This document shows positions 1 through 7,578 of a stretch of DNA of 64,000 bases, one piece after another. Numbering within the stretch: the first letter of the stretch is position 1; each line of letters starts with the position of its first letter. The position numbers were made by a program, and so were the translations under genes. The DNA is from Caldilineaceae bacterium. GTDB taxonomy: Bacteria > Chloroflexota > Anaerolineae > Caldilineales > Caldilineaceae. The notes under the pieces are model-generated. The model did not search any database. It was not told where the DNA came from and was given only the letters and a program-made list of their open reading frames with translations. The stretch spans positions 1-64,000 of the forward strand of contig JALHQH010000041.1 of assembly GCA_022842065.1 (NCBI GenBank), read 5' to 3'.

Positions 1-119
1 GTCAGCGTGCGTCGCACTGACCAAAGAATCTAGCGGACTGGAAACAGTTGGCGGTCAGTGCGACGCACGCGATCCCGTTAGCCAGCAAAACTCCGGTTCT
101 CAACTTGACTTCAGTATAG
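1..119 (+). repeat. 119-bp dispersed hairpin repeat, copy 1
   Basis: This stretch recurs at 14546-14664 in the opposite orientation, without gaps and with three mismatches (window positions 27, 81 and 92). An 18-bp perfect inverted repeat, 5-22 (GCGTGCGTCGCACTGACC) with 53-70, encloses a 30-nt loop; 71-119 is a conserved unpaired tail. It ends 13 bp before the start of the ATPase fragment, and copy 2 likewise points at the start of its downstream gene. It encodes nothing, so it is a non-autonomous mobile repeat or a mobile leader element. Its true left edge may lie outside the window. Confidence 0.9.
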
Positions 120-132
120 GAACAAATAGACA

Positions 133-490
133 ATGTTGAAAAAACTTGAAATAAGTGGTCTAAGAGGCTTTGCCACTAAACAACAGCTTCTGTTTGCTCA
201 GCCTACAGGAGTGCGTGGAAGTGGGCTTACAGTAATCGTAGGTGCAAACAATTCTGGCAAGTCAACTACTGTAGACGCGTTACGGGCATTAACCTATCAA
301 CGTGATCATACCTTTTCACAAGAACAAAGAAATTTCGAGGCAGGAGATCATATTGAAATAATTGTTACCGACCCTGTTGATAAAGTAGCCAAACTGGCTA
401 GCATTAGACAAGGGAGTCCGCACGCTTCGCATGAGGATATGAATAAAATTTTGCATGATACTATCGTAGTGCCATCACGTCACGGGGCTT
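133..490 (+). pseudogene. AAA ATPase (RecF/OLD-like), N-terminal fragment
   Basis: The first ~118 residues match the start of an AAA_15/AAA_21-type ATPase of the RecF/OLD/SMC-like group. The N-terminus MLKKLEISGLRGF is the usual opening beta strand and residues 38-45 (GANNSGKST) are a Walker A motif. The family normally continues for several hundred residues to a Walker B and often a TOPRIM domain; here similarity stops around IVVPSR, near base 480-490, where a transposase fragment begins. The frame runs on to a stop at 556-558 through transposase DNA read out of frame. Base composition is AT-richer than the neighbours, which suggests transfer. Many such ATPases belong to defence loci, but the partner genes are missing, so the role is unknown and the gene is dead. 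Confidence 0.7.
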
Positions 491-943
491 TCACACGAAT
501 CAACCGAGCCGCCAGCGCTACCGCTGCCACAGTTGCGAGCAGCAGTTTGATGACTTGACCAGGACACCGTTGGCAGGTCACCGTCAGCCAGTGAAAGTCT
601 GGATCATGTGTCTCTACTTCATGGGCTTGAACCTGTCGAATCAACAGATTGCCCAGGAACTAGCGTTGAATCAGGCGGATGTCCACGAGATGACTACCTT
701 TCCGCGCCAAGCGCTTCATGCGCAACGGCAAGCACCGGTACTCGAGGGGGAGGTCGAGTTTGATGAGGTGTATATTGTGGCTGGGCACAAAGGACAACCG
801 GCCGCCGTTCAGGCCGCAGGGCGCACCGGTCGGCGAAACCGACTGAAAGCCAAACGTGGGCGTGGTACCCTGGAAACCGAGAAACTACCCGTCTTGGGCA
901 TGATTCAGCGCAGCGGCCAACTCATTATCGAAATGCTGCCTAG
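480..943 (+). pseudogene. IS1595-family transposase fragment
   Basis: Read in the frame of the stop-free stretch through base 943, this encodes the second half of a zinc ribbon (RYRCHSCEQQFDDL, from about base 516), a helix-turn-helix-like region (LSNQQIAQEL) and the beginning of the ISXO2/IS1595 DDE domain with VEFDEVYI and GRRNRLKAKRGRGTLE. These are the usual landmarks of IS1595 transposases. The N-terminal half of the zinc ribbon is missing, and the catalytic domain is cut after GQLIIEML, before the second and third acidic residues. The right cut coincides exactly with the left end of the IS5-type element at 944. An ATG at 555 opens the remaining frame but is unlikely to be the original start. 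Confidence 0.8.
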
Positions 944-1817
944 AGCGTGTTATGCACTTCATGAAAAGAGATGAACAGCATTTTTGAGCATCAGGATAGC
1001 AAAAGCTAGGAAATGGAGGCCAGCTAAAGTTTCGGGCAGTCTTTCATAGTCACGGGCCAAGCGGCGAAAGCGCCCAGTCCAGGCAAAACTCCTTTCAACG
1101 ACCCAACGCTTAGGCAGCAGCACAAAGCCCTTCTTAGCTTCGGGCAGTTTGATGACAATCAGTTGAATGCCATGATCTGCTGCCATCTGTTGCGCATCGT
1201 CACCAGTGTAGCCTTGGTCCACAAAGGCAACTTCGACGGCATCGCCAGTAACTTCTTGAACTTGCTCTGCCAGTTCATAGACTTGGGAACGCTCTTGTTC
1301 GTTGGCAGCGGTCACATGCAACCCAAGCAAGTAACCTAAAGTGTCAACCGCCATATGCACTTTACTGCCTTTTTTGCGCTTGCCGCCATCGTAGCCTGCC
1401 CGGCTACCACTCTCAGACGTTGATTGTATCGTCCGCCCATCGAAAATAGCTGCAGTGGGTTGCTCATTCCGCCCAGCCGCAACGCGTAACAGAACACGCA
1501 AATCATGCACCATCGCTTCAAAGACACCGGCCTTGATCCAGCGTTGTGTCTGCTGGTAGACGGCGCCCATAGGGCACCCGCAAGGTGGTAGATCATGGGG
1601 CATCATCCGCCATGAGGCACCGGCGCGGACAATCCAACGGTCGCCATTGAAGACCTCCCGCAAAGCATGTTCCCGTTGTGGGGCATCTTCTCGCATCAAG
1701 GTCAGGTAGGGCGCTATGAACGCCCACTCATCGTCACTTATATCGCTGGGGTATATTTTTCGGTTCATCCCTTTAGTATACTCAACTCCACAAGGTCCAT
1801 GAAGTGCATAACACGCT
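944..1817 (-). mobile_element. IS5-family insertion sequence, complete
   Basis: The element is 874 bp with 20-bp perfect terminal inverted repeats (944-963, AGCGTGTTATGCACTTCATG, and its complement at 1798-1817). CTAG flanks both ends (940-943 and 1818-1821), fitting the 4-bp YTAR target duplication of IS5-type elements. It carries one full-length transposase on the minus strand. The flanks belong to different broken genes, so the insertion either landed on an older junction or is the product of recombination between two copies, each already sitting in a CTAG site. Confidence 0.9.
959..1768 (-). CDS. IS5-family DDE transposase
   Basis: The 269-residue protein has an N-terminal DUF4096-like domain (residues ~5-80, with YPSDISDDEWAFIAPYL and WRMMPHDLPP) and a DDE_Tnp_1 catalytic domain. 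Likely catalytic residues are D110 (AIFDGRTIQS), D184 (AFVDQGYTG) and E225 (RWVVERSFAW), the last within the typical Y-R-E-like tail region. Length is normal for the family. Residues 61-68 read PPCGCPMG where relatives usually have a shorter PPWG-like stretch; this may be a small insertion but does not break the frame. The gene fills the element between its terminal repeats. It is probably able to move and is the best candidate source of trans-acting transposase for related small repeats. Confidence 0.92.
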   Translation of the reverse strand: MNRKIYPSDISDDEWAFIAPYLTLMREDAPQREHALREVFNGDRWIVRAGASWRMMPHDLPPCGCPMGAVYQQTQRWIKAGVFEAMVHDLRVLLRVAAGRNEQPTAAIFDGRTIQSTSESGSRAGYDGGKRKKGSKVHMAVDTLGYLLGLHVTAANEQERSQVYELAEQVQEVTGDAVEVAFVDQGYTGDDAQQMAADHGIQLIVIKLPEAKKGFVLLPKRWVVERSFAWTGRFRRLARDYERLPETLAGLHFLAFAILMLKNAVHLFS

Positions 1818-1820
1818 CTA

Positions 1821-2288
1821 GTGCGCGAGCGTTATTTCGAACGTAAGATCACCATCGCGCTCGAAGGTGATAACAAAATCGGCTTCCTCGCAATCATTCG
1901 CCGTACGGTTGAAGAAATCCATGGTGATTTTCATAATTTGGTTGTCCATGAGATGGTGCCCTGTATCTGTGCTGAGTGTCGCCAGGCGCACAAGCCGCAC
2001 TTTTTTCGCCATGAATTGTTGCAGCGCTATTTGCGTAAAGGTGTTTATCAAGCGCGCTACGAACAGAGCCTGGACGAAGTTGATGTACGCATTATGTTAC
2101 GTGAGGCGATCCCTGCACACGAGCGTGAGCATGGCAACCTCTATATCAACGAGTATTATGCGGGCGACCACGTCGGTGGCGACAAGATCGGTGGCAGTAA
2201 AGTTGGCGGCGATCTGATTGATGTTGGTGACATCGCCGATGCTGCCGGGGTTGCGATTGGCAAGGGAATTGAGCAGAAAACCCCATAA
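1821..2288 (+). pseudogene. Roco/COR-type protein, C-terminal remnant
   Basis: The reading frame is open from the right IS5 end and gives about 155 residues resembling the extreme C-terminus of bacterial Roco-type (LRR-Roc-COR) GTPase proteins. Landmarks are a beta-rich segment (RKITIALEGDNKIGFLAIIR), HEMVPCICAECRQAHKPHFF with three cysteines, and a glycine-rich tail with GDHVGGDKIGGSKVGGDL. The GTPase, COR and leucine-rich parts are absent. The GTG at 1821 overlaps the CTAG flank and is not a natural start. Family assignment rests on recognised sequence character rather than a search. The gene is presumably non-functional, left by the rearrangement that also cut the ATPase and IS1595 transposase. 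Confidence 0.65.
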
Positions 2289-2339
2289 AAAGTCAGGTAC
2301 TCGCATATCCGTTGGGAACAGGTACACAGTTGTTTGAGT

Positions 2340-2368
2340 TTGCCATATTACGTGAAACGTAATATAAT
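2340..2368 (+). promoter_or_regulatory. Sigma-70 promoter of higBA
   Basis: A -35 box TTGCCA (2340-2345) and a perfect -10 box TATAAT (2363-2368) are separated by 17 bp. The higB ATG at 2377 begins 8 nt after the -10 box, so transcription would start at or within a base or two of the start codon. The mRNA should therefore be leaderless or nearly so, which agrees with the absence of a Shine-Dalgarno sequence before higB. Confidence 0.75.
2345..2365. promoter_or_regulatory. Probable HigA operator palindrome
   Basis: A perfect inverted repeat with 9-bp arms, ATATTACGT and ACGTAATAT, flanks a GAA centre. It fills the spacer between the -35 and -10 boxes and overlaps the -10 box. This is where a HigA-type antitoxin dimer would repress its own operon; the assignment to HigA is inference from position and symmetry. 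Confidence 0.7.
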
Positions 2369-2376
2369 GCGCCTTT

Positions 2377-2655
2377 ATGATTCAATCATTTCGCTGCAAG
2401 CATACACAAGATCTGTTTGAAGGTGGTAACCCACGTCCATTCAGAGCTTTTCAAAATGTGGCTGTTCGCAAGTTGACACAATTGGATGCAGCACAGACGT
2501 TGGAGTTTCTCCGCTCGCCGCCTGGAAATCGACTTGAAACACTACGCGGCGATCGAGCGGGCCAGTATAGTATCCGCGTTAATGATCAGTATCGGATCTG
2601 TTTTGTGTGGACAGAGATGGGCCCAATTGATGTTGAAATTGTTGATTATCATTAA
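2377..2655 (+). CDS. higB: HigB-type toxin, RelE superfamily
   Basis: A 92-residue protein of the HigB (plasmid maintenance killer) branch of the RelE/ParE fold. These toxins cleave mRNA on the ribosome when not bound by their antitoxin. Family landmarks are the N-terminal helix FRCKHTQDLFEGG, the central PPGNRLETLRGDRAGQYSIRVN, and the C-terminal strand pair YRICFVW ... VDVEIVDYH-like ending (here DVEIVDYH). Arg, Tyr and the terminal His, important in relatives, are present and the length is normal. The toxin precedes the antitoxin gene by 20 bp, the reversed order typical of higBA. Translation is probably leaderless. Confidence 0.9.
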   Translation: MIQSFRCKHTQDLFEGGNPRPFRAFQNVAVRKLTQLDAAQTLEFLRSPPGNRLETLRGDRAGQYSIRVNDQYRICFVWTEMGPIDVEIVDYH

Positions 2656-2675
2656 TCAGCCTTTGAGGTAAACAA

Positions 2676-3002
2676 ATGACCCGACCAATCAATCGCATGC
2701 GCCCAGTTCACCCAGGGGAAATTCTCCGGGAAGATTTTCTGGTACCGTTAGACCTGAGTGTGAATGCGCTTGCCACAGCGCTTCGTGTGCCGGCGACGCG
2801 TATACATGAGATCGTGAAAGAACGCCGTTCCGTTACTGCGGATACCGCCCAACGGCTTGCCCGTTACTTCGGCGGCGATGCCGCGTCATGGTTGACCCTA
2901 CAAGCGATATATGACTTAAAGACGCTACCCACCCACGAAGAAATTATGCAGACTATCACACCCCGCCCTGTAGCGCTTGTCGCCGATCAACCGAGCCGTT
3001 AG
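2676..3002 (+). CDS. higA: HigA-type antitoxin, XRE family
   Basis: A 108-residue DNA-binding antitoxin. The opening RMRPVHPGEILREDFLVPL is the signature start of HigA proteins, followed by an XRE helix-turn-helix (residues ~25-70) with VNALATALRVPATRIHEIVK and GDAASWLTLQAIYDL. It should neutralise HigB by direct binding and repress the operon through the palindrome at 2345-2365. Unlike higB it has a ribosome-binding site, GAGGT at 2665-2669, 6 nt before the ATG, so antitoxin synthesis does not depend on leaderless initiation. The module looks intact even though everything upstream is debris. Confidence 0.92.
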   Translation: MTRPINRMRPVHPGEILREDFLVPLDLSVNALATALRVPATRIHEIVKERRSVTADTAQRLARYFGGDAASWLTLQAIYDLKTLPTHEEIMQTITPRPVALVADQPSR

Positions 3003-3022
3003 CCTGCGCAGGCAGGATTTGT

Positions 3023-4210
3023 TTATGTTGCATGCGGTTTCCAACCGCCCCACCACAGCCCACCCAACACCCCCAAACAAACCCCCATCCCCACCAGCAG
3101 ATCAAGTGGCTGCCCTTGGGCGCGCATGGCTACGGCGATCACTGCGCCGGCCAACCATGCCGCCAGGGCATAACTTGTCGCTGGCGGTGACTTCAGCCGC
3201 GGAATCAGCAGCATGAGCACCAAGGCTGGTCCCAGACCGGCGCTGAGATAGGTGAGAAAGGGCAGCAACTGTTGATCAAAGCGCGTGGCGGCGAGGACGA
3301 AGCCGAGGATACAGATGAAAAGGGTGCTCTGGTTGGGGCGTAAGCCAGTGAGGTGGCTGATCGCAAACGCGCCCGAATACCAACCGGAGATCAGCGGCGA
3401 GATCACCGCGACGATGAGGAAGAGATGGCCCAGTGCGGCGGAGTGGGTCTGTGCCAGCACATCGGCGATATTCCAATTGCCGGTGGCGCGATAGAGCAGC
3501 GCCCCAACCCCCAGCGAAAAGAGCAGTGGCACAAAGTAAAAGCAGTTGACTTTGACCACATCACCCCGGCTCGCAAAGTCCCATGTGAAGTCCGGGGTGC
3601 GCAGCGAGAAGAGGGTGGCGTAGCCGATGATCGTGCTAAAGGCCCGCAGCAGCGCACCCAGGGTCAGGGCAGTCGGCGGCTGACTAACGGCGGCGAGGGG
3701 CCGGGCGCTCAGGTCGACGGCGGTCAGCGCGAAAATGGTCAAGGCGAGCGCTGCCCCGGTGGTGACCCAACTGAGCGCGGCCCAGCGGTTGATGCCGAAG
3801 ATGCTCAGCAGATAGAGCGGCGCGATGATCAGGAGCGCACCTGTCCATTGCGGTAGCTGGAACAGTTGCGCCGTGCTCGCGCCCGACACCCCGCCATGAA
3901 AGCCACTCCAGCCGATCAGCCCAATCGCCATCAGCAGGCTGAGCAGGCGCGCACCCTGCGTACCAATCGTGTGGGCGGCCAGTCCGGCGAGGCGTTCCCG
4001 CCGTTGTCGCCCTAGCAGCCCCTGACTGATGCTGATCATGACCAAGAGCAGTGCCCCACTCGGCAATACCCATAGCAGATGCGGAAAGGGAATCAGCATG
4101 GCGATGCCGCCACCCGTGGAGATGCTGGCTGGGTTTAGCCCAATCCCCACCCAAATGCCGGCGCGCCGGGGCCAGGTGATGGGGGTGGCAGTAGTTGATA
4201 GTTTTACCAA
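3023..4210 (-). CDS. NCS1-like (cytosine/purine permease family) transporter
   Basis: A 395-residue integral membrane protein with about 11-12 hydrophobic segments. The first helix region, residues ~14-38 (PRRAGIWVGIGLNPASISTG), resembles the opening of nucleobase:cation symporter-1 proteins such as cytosine permease, and the spacing of helices fits that fold. The substrate cannot be read from sequence; nucleobases or related heterocycles are the family norm. It is followed 20 bp away by the convergent higA gene. The start chosen is the first ATG; no clear Shine-Dalgarno is seen. The leader upstream (4212-4260) is a G-poor low-complexity run of AATCACC/CCAAT units on the coding strand. It could also belong to another APC-superfamily branch. 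Confidence 0.6.
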   Translation of the reverse strand: MVKLSTTATPITWPRRAGIWVGIGLNPASISTGGGIAMLIPFPHLLWVLPSGALLLVMISISQGLLGRQRRERLAGLAAHTIGTQGARLLSLLMAIGLIGWSGFHGGVSGASTAQLFQLPQWTGALLIIAPLYLLSIFGINRWAALSWVTTGAALALTIFALTAVDLSARPLAAVSQPPTALTLGALLRAFSTIIGYATLFSLRTPDFTWDFASRGDVVKVNCFYFVPLLFSLGVGALLYRATGNWNIADVLAQTHSAALGHLFLIVAVISPLISGWYSGAFAISHLTGLRPNQSTLFICILGFVLAATRFDQQLLPFLTYLSAGLGPALVLMLLIPRLKSPPATSYALAAWLAGAVIAVAMRAQGQPLDLLVGMGVCLGVLGGLWWGGWKPHAT

Positions 4211-4291
4211 GGTGGGAGCCGTTCGTGATTGGGTGATTGGTAATTAGGTGATTGGTAATGAGGCGATCGGGAACAATGACTAATCACCTAC

Positions 4292-5239
4292 TCACCTGCC
4301 TTCATTCAGCACCAGGTCGGCCTGAATCGGTACATGATCGGAGCCGATATCACCCCCTTCCACATAATCGCGCACGATCCATTCGGGTGAAACCAGTACA
4401 TAGTCAAGCGGCGCGCCCAGTAGTGCGCCCCCCAGATGCCAGGTCGGCCAGACGCCGTGTCCTTGGAGGGCATAGTGCAGATCGGTGGTTGCCATCAGGC
4501 TACGCATCGGCTGCGACCAGGGCGAGGCGTTGAGATCACCGAGCAGGATAAATGGTGTGTCGGCGCGATTGGCTAACTCGCCCATCAAGGCAATCCCACC
4601 ATCGCGGCTGGCGGCCCACTCGCCGTTCATGGGGGGCAGCGGGTGGATGCCGACAATGGTCAGGGGTTGCCCTTGCCAATCGATTTCGGCGCGCAGGTAA
4701 CGCCGCCAGCGATCATCAAGCCTGACCGTTTCGACTGTTAAGAAAGGTTGCCGGCTAAGGAACGCGATGCCCAGCGTCATGCGCGACGGCTCGGCGTGTA
4801 GATAGGGATAACTATCACTTAGCTCTGCCCGGAGCACCGCCAGCAGATCTTCACGCACCTCGGACATAAAGACGAGATCGGGCTGCCGTTCGCGAATCAG
4901 GGCGACGACTTTGTGATAGCCCGCATTGCTGGTGGAGATATTGAGCGCCATCACCCGCAGCGGGGTACTTTGGTTTGGTGCCGCCGCAGCGGTTGCCCCC
5001 AGCGGCAGAAAAAAGGGAACCACCAACCACAGGTTGACCAACAGCGCCGCCACCGGCACCAGCAGTTGCAGTCGCAAGTCACCCCGCAGCAACAGGATCA
5101 ACAGGCAGCTTGCTAGTACAACCGTGTATTGCAGATGATAATGGGACGCAAGATCCAACAACCAATGCCAGCGCCCAATCAAACTGGCCCCCGTCAGCAG
5201 GCTAAAGAGCCAGACCAGTGCCCAAACGACTTTCGTCAT
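4292..5239 (-). CDS. Membrane-anchored endonuclease/exonuclease/phosphatase protein
   Basis: A 315-residue protein with three N-terminal membrane helices (residues ~5-25, 36-55 and 60-85) and a C-terminal EEP (DNase I/exonuclease III-like) domain from about residue 95. The domain shows the expected metal and catalytic signatures: LRVMALNIS, PDLVFMSEV (acidic metal ligand), TIVGIHPLPP, LLGDLNASPWS and GSDHVPIQADL with the terminal Asp-His pair. This arrangement matches bacterial YafD-like proteins, in which the hydrolase domain sits outside or at the membrane face. The substrate is unknown. Its leader carries a CCAACCACCTAACCACCC-type run ending about 25 nt before the ATG. Confidence 0.85.
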   Translation of the reverse strand: MTKVVWALVWLFSLLTGASLIGRWHWLLDLASHYHLQYTVVLASCLLILLLRGDLRLQLLVPVAALLVNLWLVVPFFLPLGATAAAAPNQSTPLRVMALNISTSNAGYHKVVALIRERQPDLVFMSEVREDLLAVLRAELSDSYPYLHAEPSRMTLGIAFLSRQPFLTVETVRLDDRWRRYLRAEIDWQGQPLTIVGIHPLPPMNGEWAASRDGGIALMGELANRADTPFILLGDLNASPWSQPMRSLMATTDLHYALQGHGVWPTWHLGGALLGAPLDYVLVSPEWIVRDYVEGGDIGSDHVPIQADLVLNEGR

Positions 5240-5361
5240 AGATTGCTTTCTTCAAAAAGAGGGATGGGTGGTTAGGTGGTTGGTTTCGACAAGCTCATGT
5301 AACCATCCACAGAACCAACAAACCAACTAGTACAGTGTCAACGAAGTTTTGCGGAATTAGC

Positions 5362-5461
5362 CACGGAGTGGCGGCAGACGGTAGCCCAGCCTTTTAAGGC
5401 TGGGGTCCTGGGGCTGACCCACAGGTTGAAACCTGCGGCTACCGTCTGCCGTCACTCCGTG
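5362..5461. repeat. Three-way-junction palindrome
   Basis: Outer arms 5362-5386 and 5437-5461 (25 bp, one mismatch, CACGGAGTGGCGGCAGACGG at the left) enclose two perfect hairpins: 5385-5404 (CCAGCCTT paired with AAGGCTGG around TT) and 5422-5435 (CAGGTT/AACCTG). A weaker outermost pair, 5332-5350 with 5498-5516 (15 of 19 match), extends the element to about 185 bp. It lies between the start of the EEP gene and the stop of the 5'-nucleotidase gene, both on the minus strand. No ORF and no T-tract are present, so it is a repeat of MITE or REP type rather than an ordinary terminator. Confidence 0.85.
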
Positions 5462-5542
5462 ACTCGATCCGCATCGCTGACTCCCCTGTTAACCTAGCAA
5501 AACTTCCCTAACACTGCATTAGCCAACAAACAAACCACCCAC

Positions 5543-7339
5543 CTACCGCCCCGTCACCACCGCCGTGTTGACCTGCGAGAGCCAGAGATAGTAGCTGCGG
5601 CTGATGCGGCCCAGGGTAACGGTTTCGGCGGTAATCGGCGAGTTGGCGGCCAGATAATCTTGTACAACATCGGCCATGATCAGCCCGCTGTTCACCTTGT
5701 CGCTGCCCGCGGCCAGGGTAGCATAGCCATCACCACCGCCCAACATGAAATCGTTGGTGACCACGCGATAGTCGGCGGTCAGGTTGAGGGCACTGTAGGT
5801 GCCGTCGGCATTCTGGACTTCGACGCTCAAAACGCGGTGGTTGGCGGGCAGATTGGCGGTAAATTCAATGCGTAGCCCCGCCACCTGGGGGAAGCGACCC
5901 GCACCCAACTCGATCTGGCTAACACCATTTTCAAGCGCGGCCAGCAACTGTTGACCCGTCACAGTGACCAGCGCAATCGTGTTGCCAAAGGGCAGCACCT
6001 CCAGCACATTGCCCACGGTGACATCCGGCCCGGCAATGCTGGCGCGCACCCCACCGCCATTGATCAGCGCCACCTCTGCGCCGTCGGTGCTCGTCTTTTC
6101 CAGCAGCGCGTCGGCGATCAGGCTGGCGAGATTGGTCTCCTTGGATCGGACATCACTGCGCACCCCATTCAGGGCCACCGCGGTGGTGCCAATCTTAGTG
6201 GTGCGCAGAATGTCCAACGGCGGGCGGTAATCCGTGTTGATGCGTGTTTCCATGGCTGCATCCGGGATGACATAGGCCGCATTGGTTTCGTCGGCCATCA
6301 CTTCGATGGGTGTACCCGTAAGCTCTGAAACTCGCCCTTCCGCATCAAAGCCGACTTCAAAGACGCCCAGCCAACGGCCCCATTCCCAATCGGTGAGGAC
6401 CGGTACATTCTCGCCATCCGCATTGGTGACCGGGGTTGGATATTCACCCTGTTTGTTCGGTTGTGGGCCAAGCGGGGTATGGCTGTGGCCGCCAATGAAG
6501 AGCCCAATCCCCGCCGTTTTGGCCGCCAGCGCCTGATCCAGCAGATAGCCGACATGGGTCAAGGCGATGATGGCATCTGCTCCTTGGTTTTTTAGATCCG
6601 TCACCTGCGCATTGATCAGATCAACCAGCTCGGTGTTGGCGTCCGCCGGGTCGGTGCTGCCAACGAAACTGATGCCCGTGCCCACGTTGCTGAGAATCGC
6701 GGTGTCCGGTGCTGTCAACCCGAAGATACCGATCTTCTTGCCGGCTGCACTGCCCTTTTCCAGGGTGATCAGCGTGTTTTTGACAATCTTGCCATTGAGG
6801 GGCGATTCGCTGGTGGTGTTGATGTTGGCGCTAATCACCGGAATGGCGACTGCGGCCGCGATTGAACCGGCGGGGTTGACCGTTGGCGTAAAGGCGGGAT
6901 CGTTCGCTTTGTCAATAAAATCAACTAAGGCTTGCGGCCCTTTGTCGAACTCATGGTTGCCAATCGCAATCGCCTGGTAGCGCATCGCTTTGTAGAATTC
7001 CAGATCGGCAATGCCATTGTACTGGTTGAAGTAGAGCGTGCCTTGGAAAACATCGCCGGCATCAAGCAGCAACAGGTCGATCGTATCGCCGGCATCCGCA
7101 CGTTGGGCATCGATCAACGTCTTGCGGCGGGACACCCCGCCGTGGACCAATGCGGGCCCCGTGCTGGCGACCGCTTCGATGCGTGCATGGTGGTCGTTGG
7201 TATGCAGGACGCGCACTTTGAAGGCGGTGGGACCGGCGTCGGCAAAGGCCAGGTGAAAACCACTTTTGGCATAGAGCGTGACCGTGACACCGGCCAGGGC
7301 TAATTGTTTCAAGAAGGTGCGTCGGGATAAAGTTGACAT
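5543..7339 (-). CDS. Tat-exported 5'-nucleotidase / cyclic phosphodiesterase
   Basis: A 598-residue secreted bifunctional metallophosphatase of the UshA/CpdB type, expected to release phosphate and nucleosides from external nucleotides. The N-terminus has a twin-arginine signal (SRRTFLKQ, then a hydrophobic stretch to about residue 33). The metallophosphoesterase domain (~40-300) carries LHTNDHHARIE, LLDAGDVFQGT, AIGNHEFDKGP, IIALTHVGY and FIGGHSHT. The 5_nucleotid_C domain (~370-560) carries ALINGGGVRASI and LPFGNTIALVTVTG. All metal-binding motifs are intact. Start: the first ATG gives a complete Tat signal. No linked transporter is seen. Confidence 0.93.
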   Translation of the reverse strand: MSTLSRRTFLKQLALAGVTVTLYAKSGFHLAFADAGPTAFKVRVLHTNDHHARIEAVASTGPALVHGGVSRRKTLIDAQRADAGDTIDLLLLDAGDVFQGTLYFNQYNGIADLEFYKAMRYQAIAIGNHEFDKGPQALVDFIDKANDPAFTPTVNPAGSIAAAVAIPVISANINTTSESPLNGKIVKNTLITLEKGSAAGKKIGIFGLTAPDTAILSNVGTGISFVGSTDPADANTELVDLINAQVTDLKNQGADAIIALTHVGYLLDQALAAKTAGIGLFIGGHSHTPLGPQPNKQGEYPTPVTNADGENVPVLTDWEWGRWLGVFEVGFDAEGRVSELTGTPIEVMADETNAAYVIPDAAMETRINTDYRPPLDILRTTKIGTTAVALNGVRSDVRSKETNLASLIADALLEKTSTDGAEVALINGGGVRASIAGPDVTVGNVLEVLPFGNTIALVTVTGQQLLAALENGVSQIELGAGRFPQVAGLRIEFTANLPANHRVLSVEVQNADGTYSALNLTADYRVVTNDFMLGGGDGYATLAAGSDKVNSGLIMADVVQDYLAANSPITAETVTLGRISRSYYLWLSQVNTAVVTGR

Positions 7340-7441
7340 TAACTTTCCTTTTGGATTAGGTCGGGGTGGATGGATGATGCCGCTACAAGGGCAATATCAT
7401 ACTACATGCCTTGATTAACATGGATGGTGAATGTTGTTAAG

Positions 7442-7527
7442 AATAATAGAACGCGGATTTACGCAGATTGTCGCGGATAAAAATCAGCGACAATCCGCCG
7501 AATCTGTGAAATCCGCGTTCTATTATT
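7442..7527. repeat. Palindrome of the AGAACGCGGATTT group
   Basis: Perfect 19-bp arms, 7442-7460 (AATAATAGAACGCGGATTT) and 7509-7527, enclose a second inverted repeat (CAGATT/AATCTG, then ATTGTCGC/GCGACAAT). The element lies in the 239-bp gap between the 5'-nucleotidase start and the formamidase stop. The same arm sequence, ATAGAACGCGGATTT, reappears at 39819-39902, so this is a dispersed family, not a gene-specific terminator. Confidence 0.85.
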
Positions 7528-7578
7528 AGGGCTATCGCACTCATCGATATGCGGCCTGTTAAAATGTGAAATTGCCGG

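Noticed and set aside
1336..1596. Second frame inside the IS5 element as an accessory transposase ORF
   Set aside because: The main transposase is full length in one frame, so no frameshifted second ORF is needed; the sequence is not domain-like.
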